Source: an uncultured cyanobacterium (lineage in GTDB: Bacteria > Cyanobacteriota > Vampirovibrionia > Gastranaerophilales > Gastranaerophilaceae). Taken from it: 16,528 nt of DNA. Positions 6,892 to 13,321 of the stretch are shown here, in pieces (within the stretch, counting starts at the first letter, position 1; each line of letters starts with the position of its first letter). Location: assembly GCA_902495705.1 (NCBI GenBank), contig CABUXT010000039.1, positions 1 through 16,528 on the forward strand. The letters run 5' to 3'. The notes beneath the pieces were generated by a model, which was not told where the DNA came from, did not search any database, and saw only the letters and a program-made list of their open reading frames with translations. The translations under genes and the position numbers were made by a program.

Positions 6892-7218
6892 CTACAAAAT
6901 ATTTTCCAATATAATATATGCCGTTCTTAATTTTTCATTATCATTTTTTATTAAATTTAATTTATTAATTATTTTATCGTACATTTCTTCATTAGTTTGT
7001 ACAGAGCTAAACTGAAAAATTTCATAAGGTTCAACTTGCAAAATCTTAGACATATTTTCCAAAGTCGCTAATGTCATAAAACCGCGCCCTGTCTCAATAT
7101 AACTCAGCGAAGTTGTTGCAATATTCAAACATTCGGCTAATTTTTCCTGACTTAAACCTCTTTGTTTTCTTAAATATCTTATTCTCTTACCGATTTCTTT
7201 ATTTAGCCTAGATTTCAT
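6892..7218 (-). CDS. XRE-family helix-turn-helix regulator
   Basis: A 108-residue DNA-binding protein. Residues 10-65 are a Cro/C1-type HTH: IGKRIRYLRKQRGLSQEKLAECLNIATTSLSYIETGRG, with the recognition helix around TTSLSYIE. A short linker (EPYEIFQF) leads to a lysine-rich helical tail (75-108) that may dimerise. The same layout appears in the regulator at 13322-13639, including the (E/S)xFxF linker, so they are paralogues. It starts 32 bp after dnaN on the same strand, with no promoter or terminator visible between, so it may be the second gene of a dnaN operon. The ribosome site is poor: AGGA lies about 22 nt upstream. The target is unknown. Confidence 0.85.
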   Translation of the reverse strand: MKSRLNKEIGKRIRYLRKQRGLSQEKLAECLNIATTSLSYIETGRGFMTLATLENMSKILQVEPYEIFQFSSVQTNEEMYDKIINKLNLIKNDNEKLRTAYIILENIL

Positions 7219-7250
7219 ATTATAAATTAATCTTAAAATTTTCCTATTTA

Positions 7251-8372
7251 TTATCTGATTTGAACAGGCATAATCAAGCAGATGAAATCTTCATCACTGT
7301 TTGGTTTTAGCACTGTAGCAGACAAACTTGCATTCAAACCGATAATAACTTCATCACTTTCAATAATTCTCAATGCGTCAAGCACGTATTTGTAATTGAA
7401 AGCAATCAAAAGTTCTTCTGCAGTGTATTGAATATCAATTTTATCTTCTGATTTACCTGAATCAGGAGTATCAGCAGAAAGTGTCAATTCATTGTCGGCA
7501 AAAAGCATTTTTACGATACTTGTTTTGTCATTAACCATTACAGAAACTCTTTCCAAAGCGGAAATAAGTTGTGAAACATTCACAATCGCTTGTTTTGGAC
7601 TTTCTGATGGGATTAATTGGTTATATTTAGGGAATTGACCTTCCAACAATCTGGAAATAGTCAATGTTTTTTCTGTTTTCAAAACAATTGTTGATTTGTC
7701 TTTGCAAATTTTGATAGTTTCATCATCAATAAAAGAACCCATCTTCATAAATTCGTTCAATGTACGAGATGGAATAATCAACTGAGTTTGTTCAGTGATA
7801 TCACTGGCAAGTTTTTCTCTAACACGAGCAAGTCTGTTACCATCAGTTGATGCAATTTCCAAAATTCCGTTTGAAAAATCACAAACAATACCTGATAAAA
7901 GGTTACTTACTTCATAACTTGCAGCCGCAAAACCTGCTTGTTTAATAGCTTTTAAGAATGGTTTCAACTCAACATCAAAGCATTTTGTTTCATCAATTTC
8001 ATAATTATAAACCTCAGGAGGAAATTCTGATGCTGAAATTCCGATAATATCGAATTTAGATTTTTTGCAAGAAATATTAACATTTGTGCTACCTTCTTCA
8101 ACCTCAAAAGTAACTAACTCGTTACCCAATTTTGAAACAATTTCGTTTAATTTTTTGGCAGGAAGAGTAATTTTGCCTACTTGTTCAATTTGTGCATCAA
8201 CAGTTGTAATCACTGTCAAAACCAAATCTGTAGCAGTCAATCTGATTGCGTTATTATCTAATGTTTCGATTAAAATGTTATATAAAACAGGTTGAACAGC
8301 TTTTTGAGAAGTAGCTCTTTCAACGATTTTTATCCCATTAAACAGGTCTTCTTTTCTTATGATGAATTTCAT
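7251..8372 (-). CDS. dnaN: DNA polymerase III beta subunit (sliding clamp)
   Basis: The beta clamp encircles DNA as a dimer and tethers the replicative polymerase. The protein has 373 residues, the normal length for three tandem clamp domains (about 1-120, 125-245, 245-373). N-terminal MKFIIRKEDLFNGIKIVERATSQKAVQPVLYNILIE and C-terminal ICLIMPVQIR are typical, as is ASTDGNRLARV near 178. The ATG at 8372 is chosen over the one at 8378: the AAAGGAG site is 7 nt from the former and only 1 nt from the latter. dnaA is not adjacent, unlike the classic dnaA-dnaN arrangement. A clear promoter lies upstream and an XRE gene follows. Confidence 0.96.
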   Translation of the reverse strand: MKFIIRKEDLFNGIKIVERATSQKAVQPVLYNILIETLDNNAIRLTATDLVLTVITTVDAQIEQVGKITLPAKKLNEIVSKLGNELVTFEVEEGSTNVNISCKKSKFDIIGISASEFPPEVYNYEIDETKCFDVELKPFLKAIKQAGFAAASYEVSNLLSGIVCDFSNGILEIASTDGNRLARVREKLASDITEQTQLIIPSRTLNEFMKMGSFIDDETIKICKDKSTIVLKTEKTLTISRLLEGQFPKYNQLIPSESPKQAIVNVSQLISALERVSVMVNDKTSIVKMLFADNELTLSADTPDSGKSEDKIDIQYTAEELLIAFNYKYVLDALRIIESDEVIIGLNASLSATVLKPNSDEDFICLIMPVQIR

Positions 8373-8384
8373 CCACATACTCCT

Positions 8385-8406
8385 TTAGGTTAATATTTAT
8401 ACCTAA
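8385..8406. promoter_or_regulatory. Inverted repeat over the dnaN transcription start
   Basis: TTAGGT (8385-8390) and ACCTAA (8401-8406) are perfect inverted 6-mers separated by 10 bp. The site overlaps the -10 box and the expected start point of the dnaN promoter. On the minus strand the first arm reads TTAGGTAT, and TAGGTAT is also the core of the half-sites beside the other XRE gene at 13250-13288. It is a candidate operator for the XRE protein encoded downstream of dnaN. Confidence 0.35.
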
Positions 8407-8434
8407 TTATAGAATAAATATGGGAAAATGAAAA
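8406..8434 (-). promoter_or_regulatory. Candidate dnaN promoter
   Basis: A perfect TATAAT lies on the minus strand at 8411-8406, and TTTTCA (four of six) at 8434-8429 with a 17-bp spacer. The start would fall near 8399, about 27 nt before the ATG. Confidence 0.55.
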
Positions 8435-8474
8435 TATATATCAAGATATGTGAATTTTTTATTAAGAAAGGGGT

Positions 8475-8508
8475 AGAGGGCTGGAAGGCAGGAAGGCTGG
8501 AGGTCAGG
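8475..8508 (+). repeat. Degenerate 8-bp tandem repeat array (copy 3)
   Basis: Units in strict 8-bp register: AGAGGGCT, GGAAGGCA, GGAAGGCT, GGAGGTCA, then GG. It is followed after 17 bp of AT-rich sequence by GTCATTACGAAC, the same order as at 16378. Confidence 0.7.
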
Positions 8509-8525
8509 CTATTTAATATAACTAT

Positions 8526-8550
8526 GTCATTACGAACTTGAGTCAGAATC
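8526..8550 (+). repeat. Degenerate GTCA-family hairpin
   Basis: GTCATTACGAA, a short loop, then GTCAGAATC. It has the outline of the family hairpin but three mismatched positions in the stem, so it looks like a decayed copy. It directly precedes copy B. Confidence 0.5.
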
Positions 8551-8565
8551 TATCAATATTTATAA

Positions 8566-8715
8566 TGTCACCCTGAACTTGTTTCAGGGTCTATCCATTT
8601 TATTAAAATATAATGCGCTGAAGTCAAACTTTTAAATCAACATTGATAGATTCTGAATAGCAATAAAATTTAGTGTTCATACTTCACACAAATTTTCTAA
8701 GCTTTCAGAATGACA
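8566..8715 (+). repeat. Composite palindromic repeat, copy B
   Basis: A 150-bp element beginning TGTCACCCTGAA and ending TTCAGAATGACA. Hairpin 1 is ACCCTGAA, loop CTTGT, TTCAGGGT (8570-8590); hairpin 2 pairs ATTCTGAA with TTCAGAAT across about 45 nt. The inner arms TTCAGGGTCTATC and GATAGATTCTGAA are complementary too, with two G-T pairs, so the element can also fold as one large structure. This is a two-hairpin layout like bacterial BIME repeats. It matches copy A at 4506-4709 along its whole length apart from the first loop. Confidence 0.75.
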
Positions 8716-8739
8716 TTGACCTTTTTGCCATATTCGTAG

Positions 8740-8759
8740 GTCGGCATTACTATGCCGAC
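8740..8759 (+). repeat. GC-rich perfect hairpin
   Basis: GTCGGCAT (8740-8747), loop TACT, ATGCCGAC (8752-8759). An 8-bp stem clearly richer in GC than its surroundings. No T-run follows on either strand, so it is more likely another short repeat family than a terminator. Confidence 0.5.
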
Positions 8760-8850
8760 AAATTTACATATCATTACAAGGAGACTTAATAATTAAAACA
8801 ACTTCTGAAATTTACACTATATATATGACAAATTATTAGGACTTATTTTC

Positions 8851-8856
8851 TATAAT
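8851..8856 (+). promoter_or_regulatory. Consensus -10 box six bases before a start codon
   Basis: A perfect TATAAT ends 6 nt before the ATG at 8863. There is no Shine-Dalgarno before that ATG. Transcription from this box would begin at or within a base or two of the ATG, implying a leaderless mRNA. A -35 at standard spacing is not convincing (ATGACA at 8825-8830 has a 20-bp spacer). Confidence 0.5.
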
Positions 8857-8862
8857 AATAAA

Positions 8863-9543
8863 ATGGACGAACAGGTTGTGGATAAAAAATATACAGATTT
8901 TATCGAAGGATTAATTGTGCAAATTTCTCCTTTACTGCCACCTGACATAAACGAATTACAAAAAAGTTATCTGATTACAAATATCCGCAAATCTGCAACA
9001 CTTATGGCAGAATCAATTCTTGATAACGAAGAATTTAACCAAATAGATTTTGATAAACAGTGTTTTTATATCCAAGTCCTTGCCGAATGGTCGTTCCACA
9101 AAGAAATTGACCTGTTCCGTTCAGGTATTCCTGCCAGATATTGGAAAGGTGTAATGCAAAAAATTTGGTACACAATGTGGGAAGTTATGTTTGCCTGTGT
9201 CAAAAATGATGCACCTGAATCCGTTGTATTATCACTTGTTGAGAGATTTGTAAACCGCACATATAAAGACGCGGTTGAAGAACTGAAAGAACAATCTGTT
9301 ATTGATGAAGAAACTGAAGAAAAAGCAAAAGAACAATCAAATATTGCGATTATGGCAGAAGAATACCGTATAGAAAGAAAGGTTTCTGAAAAAGTTCAAG
9401 GATTTGTTAAACGCTTTTTATTGGCAATAATCCTTGGCGCTATTGTGGCATTTGCGATTATAAAGTTTAAAATGATTGGACTTGTGGTGATTTTGACAAT
9501 TTTGTTGGTCTACAACATCATGCCAGTCAAAAAGGATGAGTAA
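8863..9543 (+). CDS. Hypothetical protein with C-terminal membrane hairpin
   Basis: I do not recognise this 226-residue protein. Residues 1-140 look alpha-helical and soluble, with an aromatic, charged core (EWSFHKEIDLFRSGIPARYW, 75-94, then KIWYTMWEVMF). Residues 135-180 are strongly charged and Glu/Lys-rich, probably a coiled coil. Two hydrophobic segments (about 184-201 and 204-219) with a tight KFKM turn form a membrane hairpin ending in PVKKDE. No signal peptide. So it is likely a cytosolic domain anchored at the inner membrane by its C-terminus. It is a single-gene unit with a -10 box right before the ATG and no ribosome site; upstream in-frame codons reach a TGA at 8806 without another ATG. 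The start is therefore fairly secure. Confidence 0.75.
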   Translation: MDEQVVDKKYTDFIEGLIVQISPLLPPDINELQKSYLITNIRKSATLMAESILDNEEFNQIDFDKQCFYIQVLAEWSFHKEIDLFRSGIPARYWKGVMQKIWYTMWEVMFACVKNDAPESVVLSLVERFVNRTYKDAVEELKEQSVIDEETEEKAKEQSNIAIMAEEYRIERKVSEKVQGFVKRFLLAIILGAIVAFAIIKFKMIGLVVILTILLVYNIMPVKKDE

Positions 9544-9582
9544 TAGAAAGTCACCTTGGACTCTCAAAGAGTGTTTGAAGGG

Positions 9583-9628
9583 CATTAACCCCATCTCCCT
9601 ACCCCTCTCCCACAAGGGGCGAGGGAAC
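9583..9628. repeat. Widespread C-rich/G-rich intergenic repeat (PLWERGR type)
   Basis: A stretch of CCATCTCCCTACCCCTCTCC and then CACAAGGGGCGAGGG can pair as CCCTC/GAGGG plus CCC/GGG. Read on the minus strand it encodes PLWERGR, a peptide known as a spurious product of a repeat present between genes in many unrelated bacteria. It abuts the GTCA hairpin at 9633. Confidence 0.6.
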
Positions 9629-9632
9629 AAGT

Positions 9633-9660
9633 GTCACCCTGAACTTGTTTCAGGGTCTTT
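9633..9660 (+). terminator. GTCA-family hairpin, possible terminator of the 226-aa protein gene
   Basis: ACCCTGAA (9636-9643), loop CTTGT, TTCAGGGT (9649-9656), followed by CTTTT. It is the same hairpin as in copy B, and here the short T-run could let it act as a terminator for the plus-strand gene ending at 9543. Terminator function is weakly supported; repeat identity is clear. Confidence 0.45.
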
Positions 9661-9671
9661 TCCAATTAATA

Positions 9672-9698
9672 ATTTATCAAATATTATTATTGATAAAT
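9672..9698. repeat. AT-rich hairpin downstream of the YkgJ gene
   Basis: ATTTATCAA (9672-9680) and TTGATAAAT (9690-9698) form a 9-bp stem with a 9-nt loop, 8 bp beyond the stop of the minus-strand gene. It may stabilise that transcript's 3' end, but lacks the GC content of a strong terminator. Confidence 0.35.
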
Positions 9699-9706
9699 AT
9701 TGATTA

Positions 9707-10276
9707 TTATTTCTTACTGCCGAGCCAATCAAGCATCGGACGAATTTCGCCACACTCAAGGTTATAAGTATTTGCAAGTTCGCTATTTAAAATTCTATCT
9801 ATTCTCAAATTAATCTTTGGAACATTTTGAACATTCAATGTTCGCTCTTTTTCATTATAAAATTCTGAGTAATTCAAACCGTTATGCACACACCCCGGAA
9901 GTCTTACATACCCTTTAACATCATCATAATAGCAAAGTCCAAAGGTTCTGCAAATAATTCCGCGATAATCATACACACTACATTCATCATTAATCAAAAA
10001 CGGACATTGGTGTTCAAAACGCTTTTCGCCTTTATGTTCTTCTTTATCTTTCAACAAATTTCTAATATTTTGTTGAACAATAATTTTGCGATTGGCAGGC
10101 AGGTTTATATAACCTTGGGTCAAATATGCAAATTCTATCTGCGAAAAAGGATAATCGCCCTGTTTGCAACATATTGAACAACCTTTTTTACATTTGATAT
10201 AACGTTTTTGGTCTTCAAATATACTTTTGACTATCTCGTCAAAATCTTTTAGAAATTTTTCGTATCGTTTTAACAT
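9707..10276 (-). CDS. YkgJ-family cysteine-cluster protein
   Basis: A 189-residue cytosolic protein of the YkgJ (zinc/iron-chelating domain) family. The signature is complete: C29-x3-C33-x2-C36-C37, then CPFL at C91, C99 in DECSVYDYRG, C109 in IICRTFG, and further cysteines at 115 and 129. The spacing and the CPFLxxxxCxVYDxRxxxCR block are diagnostic; the cysteines are thought to bind Fe-S or metal, and the biochemical role of most members is unknown. Its ATG shares one base with the stop of the upstream glycosyltransferase gene (TAATG), so translation is probably coupled. The link of a cysteine-cluster protein to a membrane glycosyltransferase is the notable point of context. Confidence 0.88.
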   Translation of the reverse strand: MLKRYEKFLKDFDEIVKSIFEDQKRYIKCKKGCSICCKQGDYPFSQIEFAYLTQGYINLPANRKIIVQQNIRNLLKDKEEHKGEKRFEHQCPFLINDECSVYDYRGIICRTFGLCYYDDVKGYVRLPGCVHNGLNYSEFYNEKERTLNVQNVPKINLRIDRILNSELANTYNLECGEIRPMLDWLGSKK

Positions 10277-11991
10277 TATTTGCCTTTAATCATAGTATAA
10301 CGTCTGCCTGATTTCAAGATTTCGTAATTAACTTTACCTTCAATTTCAGGCATTTGTTTATTTTTGATAATAACAACAAATCTGTCTTTCTTTAATTCGT
10401 TTTTAACATTATCGACTGAAAAATCTTCTTTACTGTTATAATCAACTTTTTCATCATTGTAATAAAGAAGTGAATATTTCCTATCTAGCCCAAAGGTTGA
10501 AATTTTGTAGTCATAATCCTTTGCGTATTTTGCAAAAGTCACCAAATCTTCTTGACCAAATCTATAATCAACTTCATAAAACTCTTCTGTTGCAAAAGCT
10601 GAAATTACAGTCATAAAAAGAACATAAAATACAAATACACCAATGTATTTTTTATATTTAACAAACAATAATGTACCTACACCCAAAACAAGTAGACAAA
10701 TTAAACTAAACCATCTTATTTCAGCAATATCACTGTTTATTTGTGCAGGAAGATACAAAGGGGTAAACATTGCAGCAATACCGGCAACTACACAAATCCA
10801 GCCAAAAATTTGCACTGAAATATTGATAGGTTTTTCATGTTTTTTTCTATCTACATAGTCCATCCACATCAAACCTGTAACAATTGCAAGTGGATAATAT
10901 ATAGGCAAAATATATGTTGCAAGTTTTGTTGATGATGAAGAAAAGAATAACATTATCCAAAATGCAGTAACCCAACAAAGAGCCAATGCTTTGTGTACAT
11001 TGTCAAAAGAATTAAAGTTGAAATGTGCTATTTTAGACACGTAATCCAGTTTTTTCCAATTTTTTATTTTGTCTATAAATACTGCAATCATCGAAAATAC
11101 CCAAGGAATAAATCCCCACAAAACAACTATAAAGTAATAATAAAAAGGTTGTTTTCTGCCAATTTCATTATTTGCAGTATTCAAAAACCTATGTAAATGA
11201 TGTTTTATAATATATTCATTAAAGAATAGAGGGTCATATTTTTTGAACATAATAATATGCCAAGGCAATACTACTAACAAAAATAAAACAATCCCAGGGA
11301 GCATATAAATAGGTTTGAAAATTTCTTTAAATTTCTTTGCCATTATTGAAGTAAAAAATACTGTTCCAAAAGGAATTGCAATACCTGGAATACCTTTTGC
11401 CATTACAGCAAGACCAGTAAATAAATAAAATGCCCACCAATAAAATTTCTTATGATTTTCTTGACAAAAATATACTTGAAAATAACATACTAATGCCAAT
11501 CCTATATAAAAAGTCAAAACAATATCGAGAATAGCATATCTTGCAAGCATAACAAATTCTAATGAAGTTGCAAGAATCAATGATGTAAAAACACCAAATC
11601 TTCTATTTATACGTTTTCGACAAGTAAAATAAACAACAAACGAGAAGATAAATCCTAATAAAGCTACAGGAAATCTCGCAGTCCATTCATCTATTTTGCC
11701 CCATAGAGCAAAAGACAAACACTCTTGCCAAAAATATAGAGGAGGTTTTTCAAAGAAATATTGACCATTCAAATATAAGGTCAAAAAATCCTTTGAATTA
11801 AACATATCTCTTGCCATTGCTACATATCTGGTTTCGTCAACATCCATCAATGAATAAGAACCGATATCATGAAAAAATATAAAATAAAAAAGCACCGCCA
11901 AACCCAATACTGTTAATATTTCAGCATGCTTATTACAAAACGAATATATTTTATCCCACAACAACAAAAATTTATTCTTTAAATTTTCCAT
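10276..11991 (-). CDS. ArnT-like / PMT-family polytopic glycosyltransferase
   Basis: A 571-residue inner-membrane enzyme with about 11-13 hydrophobic segments and a soluble C-terminal domain of about 110 residues. The first periplasmic loop holds the catalytic pattern SLMDVDETRYVAMARDMF (47-64) and then NGQYFFEKPPLYFW (75-88), which is the hallmark of ArnT and related GT-C enzymes that move a sugar from a polyprenyl-phosphate carrier to lipid A or another periplasmic acceptor. Length agrees with ArnT (about 550). The donor sugar and acceptor cannot be read from sequence; no aminoarabinose synthesis genes are present, so I leave the symbol empty. The ATG at 11991 has AGAGGG 6 nt upstream. It precedes ykgJ with a one-base overlap and follows the acyltransferase gene by 93 bp. 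Confidence 0.88.
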   Translation of the reverse strand: MENLKNKFLLLWDKIYSFCNKHAEILTVLGLAVLFYFIFFHDIGSYSLMDVDETRYVAMARDMFNSKDFLTLYLNGQYFFEKPPLYFWQECLSFALWGKIDEWTARFPVALLGFIFSFVVYFTCRKRINRRFGVFTSLILATSLEFVMLARYAILDIVLTFYIGLALVCYFQVYFCQENHKKFYWWAFYLFTGLAVMAKGIPGIAIPFGTVFFTSIMAKKFKEIFKPIYMLPGIVLFLLVVLPWHIIMFKKYDPLFFNEYIIKHHLHRFLNTANNEIGRKQPFYYYFIVVLWGFIPWVFSMIAVFIDKIKNWKKLDYVSKIAHFNFNSFDNVHKALALCWVTAFWIMLFFSSSSTKLATYILPIYYPLAIVTGLMWMDYVDRKKHEKPINISVQIFGWICVVAGIAAMFTPLYLPAQINSDIAEIRWFSLICLLVLGVGTLLFVKYKKYIGVFVFYVLFMTVISAFATEEFYEVDYRFGQEDLVTFAKYAKDYDYKISTFGLDRKYSLLYYNDEKVDYNSKEDFSVDNVKNELKKDRFVVIIKNKQMPEIEGKVNYEILKSGRRYTMIKGK

Positions 11992-12014
11992 AAAAATCCC
12001 TCTACAATGCTACT

Positions 12015-12049
12015 CTAACATAATTATATTATAAACATAATAATGTTAG
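12015..12049 (-). promoter_or_regulatory. Palindrome with -10 boxes upstream of the glycosyltransferase gene
   Basis: CTAACATAATTATA (12015-12028) and CATAATAATGTTAG (12036-12049) are inverted arms matching at 12 of 14 positions around a 7-bp centre. Two overlapping TATAAT boxes on the minus strand (12033-12028 and 12028-12023) lie in and beside the centre. A repressor bound here would block the promoter of the glycosyltransferase-ykgJ operon. A good -35 is not seen. Confidence 0.4.
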
Positions 12050-12084
12050 TTTTGTGTTATGTTTTGCAAATGTAGGGAATATAT

Positions 12085-13179
12085 TTAGACAAATTGCTTG
12101 ACGAATTTGTTTAAAGGTTTTTCAAAGAAGTGATATGAAAATATACCAAAAGCCAAAACAACTAAAGTTTCAAACAATAAACATCCCCACAGGTGATTTA
12201 ACATAAAATACTTATTTGTTCTAAAAATCGTTAATTTGAAAAAATAAAGTACAATAGGATGCATTATATAAATACTATAAGCATATTTACCAAAATTGCC
12301 AAATATTTTATTATTTAAAAATTTTGAAACAACACCTTTTCTTAACAAAAACAAATAAAACAAAATAGTAAAACATATAACATAGACTAAAGCATTTTTA
12401 GAGGGAATATGTGAACAAAAGAACATAAAATAAATAAAAAATACAACAAGTCCTATTTCTAGCATTGAATAAATGATATTATATTTTTTATTATCTTGTT
12501 GTAAAAAACCTGATTTATATACCATTGCAACAAAATATCCAAGTCCAATCCCCGCTAAACCTCGTAAAACACCTAAATTTATAAAATGATATACATTTTC
12601 AGTTATAGCTTTTAGAGTAAAATTAGTAGCATGTAAAAGTATACTGTAACTCACTATTACAAGTAACCAAACTACAAAATTAAACCATTTTTTATCTAAT
12701 AATTTATACAGATAAAAATAAAATATTGAACACCAAAATAAAACTGATACAAACCATAGTGCACCATTTACAACACAACCTTGAGTTGTAGTTTTTGTAA
12801 AACCAACAGCTTGCAATAAAAATAAAGTCAAAATATTGCCATCAAAAGAAAAACTCCAACCTTTAACAAATATACTAAATATAGCAGATAATATAACAAA
12901 AACAATAACAAGTGGTGCTAATCGCAAATATCTTGATTTTATGAATTTAAAAGTATCTCCATTTTTATCAATTTTTATAAAGATAAAAAATCCAGCAATT
13001 ACAAAAAAGTATTCAACCGCATTAGACCAATTAAATTGAGATTTTAACAAATTTTGAAAATCACTAAAACCTACCCAATTTCTTGCTATGTGATGTACTG
13101 CAACTTGAATTGCTAATATAAACCTCAAAAAATCAACATTATAAAATCTGTTTCTCTCACATATTTTCAATTCTGACAT
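12085..13179 (-). CDS. Acyltransferase family 3 (OafA-like) membrane protein
   Basis: A 364-residue integral membrane protein with about ten hydrophobic segments. The N-terminal family signature FYNVDFLRFILAIQVAVHHI (12-31) contains the conserved arginine (R19) and the catalytic-type histidine pair (H29/H30); the terminal signature GKYAYSIYIMHPIVLYFF is near 305-325. Members transfer acetyl or other acyl groups from the cytoplasm to sugars of LPS O-antigen, capsule or peptidoglycan. There is no fused SGNH domain. The gene is conspicuously AT-rich compared with dnaN or tpiA, which may signal recent acquisition, common for surface-glycan genes. The ATG at 13179 has AAGG 7 nt upstream. It is transcribed divergently from an XRE regulator with shared operator-like sites. 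Confidence 0.88.
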   Translation of the reverse strand: MSELKICERNRFYNVDFLRFILAIQVAVHHIARNWVGFSDFQNLLKSQFNWSNAVEYFFVIAGFFIFIKIDKNGDTFKFIKSRYLRLAPLVIVFVILSAIFSIFVKGWSFSFDGNILTLFLLQAVGFTKTTTQGCVVNGALWFVSVLFWCSIFYFYLYKLLDKKWFNFVVWLLVIVSYSILLHATNFTLKAITENVYHFINLGVLRGLAGIGLGYFVAMVYKSGFLQQDNKKYNIIYSMLEIGLVVFFIYFMFFCSHIPSKNALVYVICFTILFYLFLLRKGVVSKFLNNKIFGNFGKYAYSIYIMHPIVLYFFKLTIFRTNKYFMLNHLWGCLLFETLVVLAFGIFSYHFFEKPLNKFVKQFV

Positions 13180-13239
13180 ATAAAACCTTCTACAACGGTA
13201 CTTGTTTTAAATAAAATAAGTATTCTTAATTCCACTAAT

Positions 13240-13269
13240 AAGATACACTAATACCTAATATAGTGTCAA
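13240..13269 (-). promoter_or_regulatory. Promoter of the acyltransferase gene
   Basis: On the minus strand a perfect TTGACA (13269-13264) is followed after 18 bp by TATCTT (13245-13240). The start would be near 13233, about 53 nt before the ATG at 13179. One AATACCTA operator half-site (13250-13257) sits in the spacer between the two boxes, where a bound repressor would exclude polymerase. Confidence 0.55.
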
Positions 13270-13288
13270 TAGGTATTTGAAATACCTA
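13250..13288. promoter_or_regulatory. Three-half-site operator between XRE and acyltransferase genes
   Basis: The 8-mer TAGGTATT appears three times in alternating orientation: AATACCTA at 13250-13257, TAGGTATT at 13270-13277 and AATACCTA at 13281-13288. The last two form a perfect 19-bp palindrome with 9-bp arms (13270-13288). Centre spacings are 20 and 11 bp, close to two and one helical turns. This is a typical layout for a Cro/C1-type protein, so the adjacent XRE regulator is the likely ligand. Confidence 0.6.
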
Positions 13289-13309
13289 CAATATAAGTCA
13301 ACATATTAA

Positions 13310-13315
13310 TATAAT
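13310..13315 (+). promoter_or_regulatory. Consensus -10 box six bases before the XRE start codon
   Basis: A perfect TATAAT ends 6 nt before the ATG at 13322, and there is no Shine-Dalgarno. This repeats exactly the arrangement before the gene at 8863, again suggesting a leaderless mRNA. No consensus -35 lies at standard distance; the palindromic operator occupies that place. Confidence 0.5.
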
Positions 13316-13321
13316 AAAATT

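Larger units (their letters stand above)
8373..8862. other. Intergenic region between dnaN and the 226-aa membrane protein
   Basis: No credible gene. It holds the dnaN promoter (8385-8434), an octamer array (8475-8508), a degenerate hairpin (8526-8550), composite palindrome copy B (8566-8715), a GC-rich hairpin (8740-8759) and the -10 box of the plus-strand gene (8851-8856). Confidence 0.7.

Noticed and set aside
8778..8820. Orphan AAGGAG site at 8778 followed by a possible 15-codon frame starting ATT
   Set aside because: No standard start codon at proper distance; the frame ends at once and does not lead into the gene at 8863.
8877..8885. Perfect DnaA-box match TGTGGATAA near dnaN, suggesting an origin
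   Set aside because: It is a single site inside a coding region; other near matches are scattered (about 700 and 8370) and no cluster or AT-rich unwinding region with boxes is seen.
9418..9630. 70-codon minus-strand frame encoding PLWERGR
   Set aside because: It is a spurious frame created by a widespread intergenic repeat and overlaps the C-terminus of a better-supported gene on the other strand.
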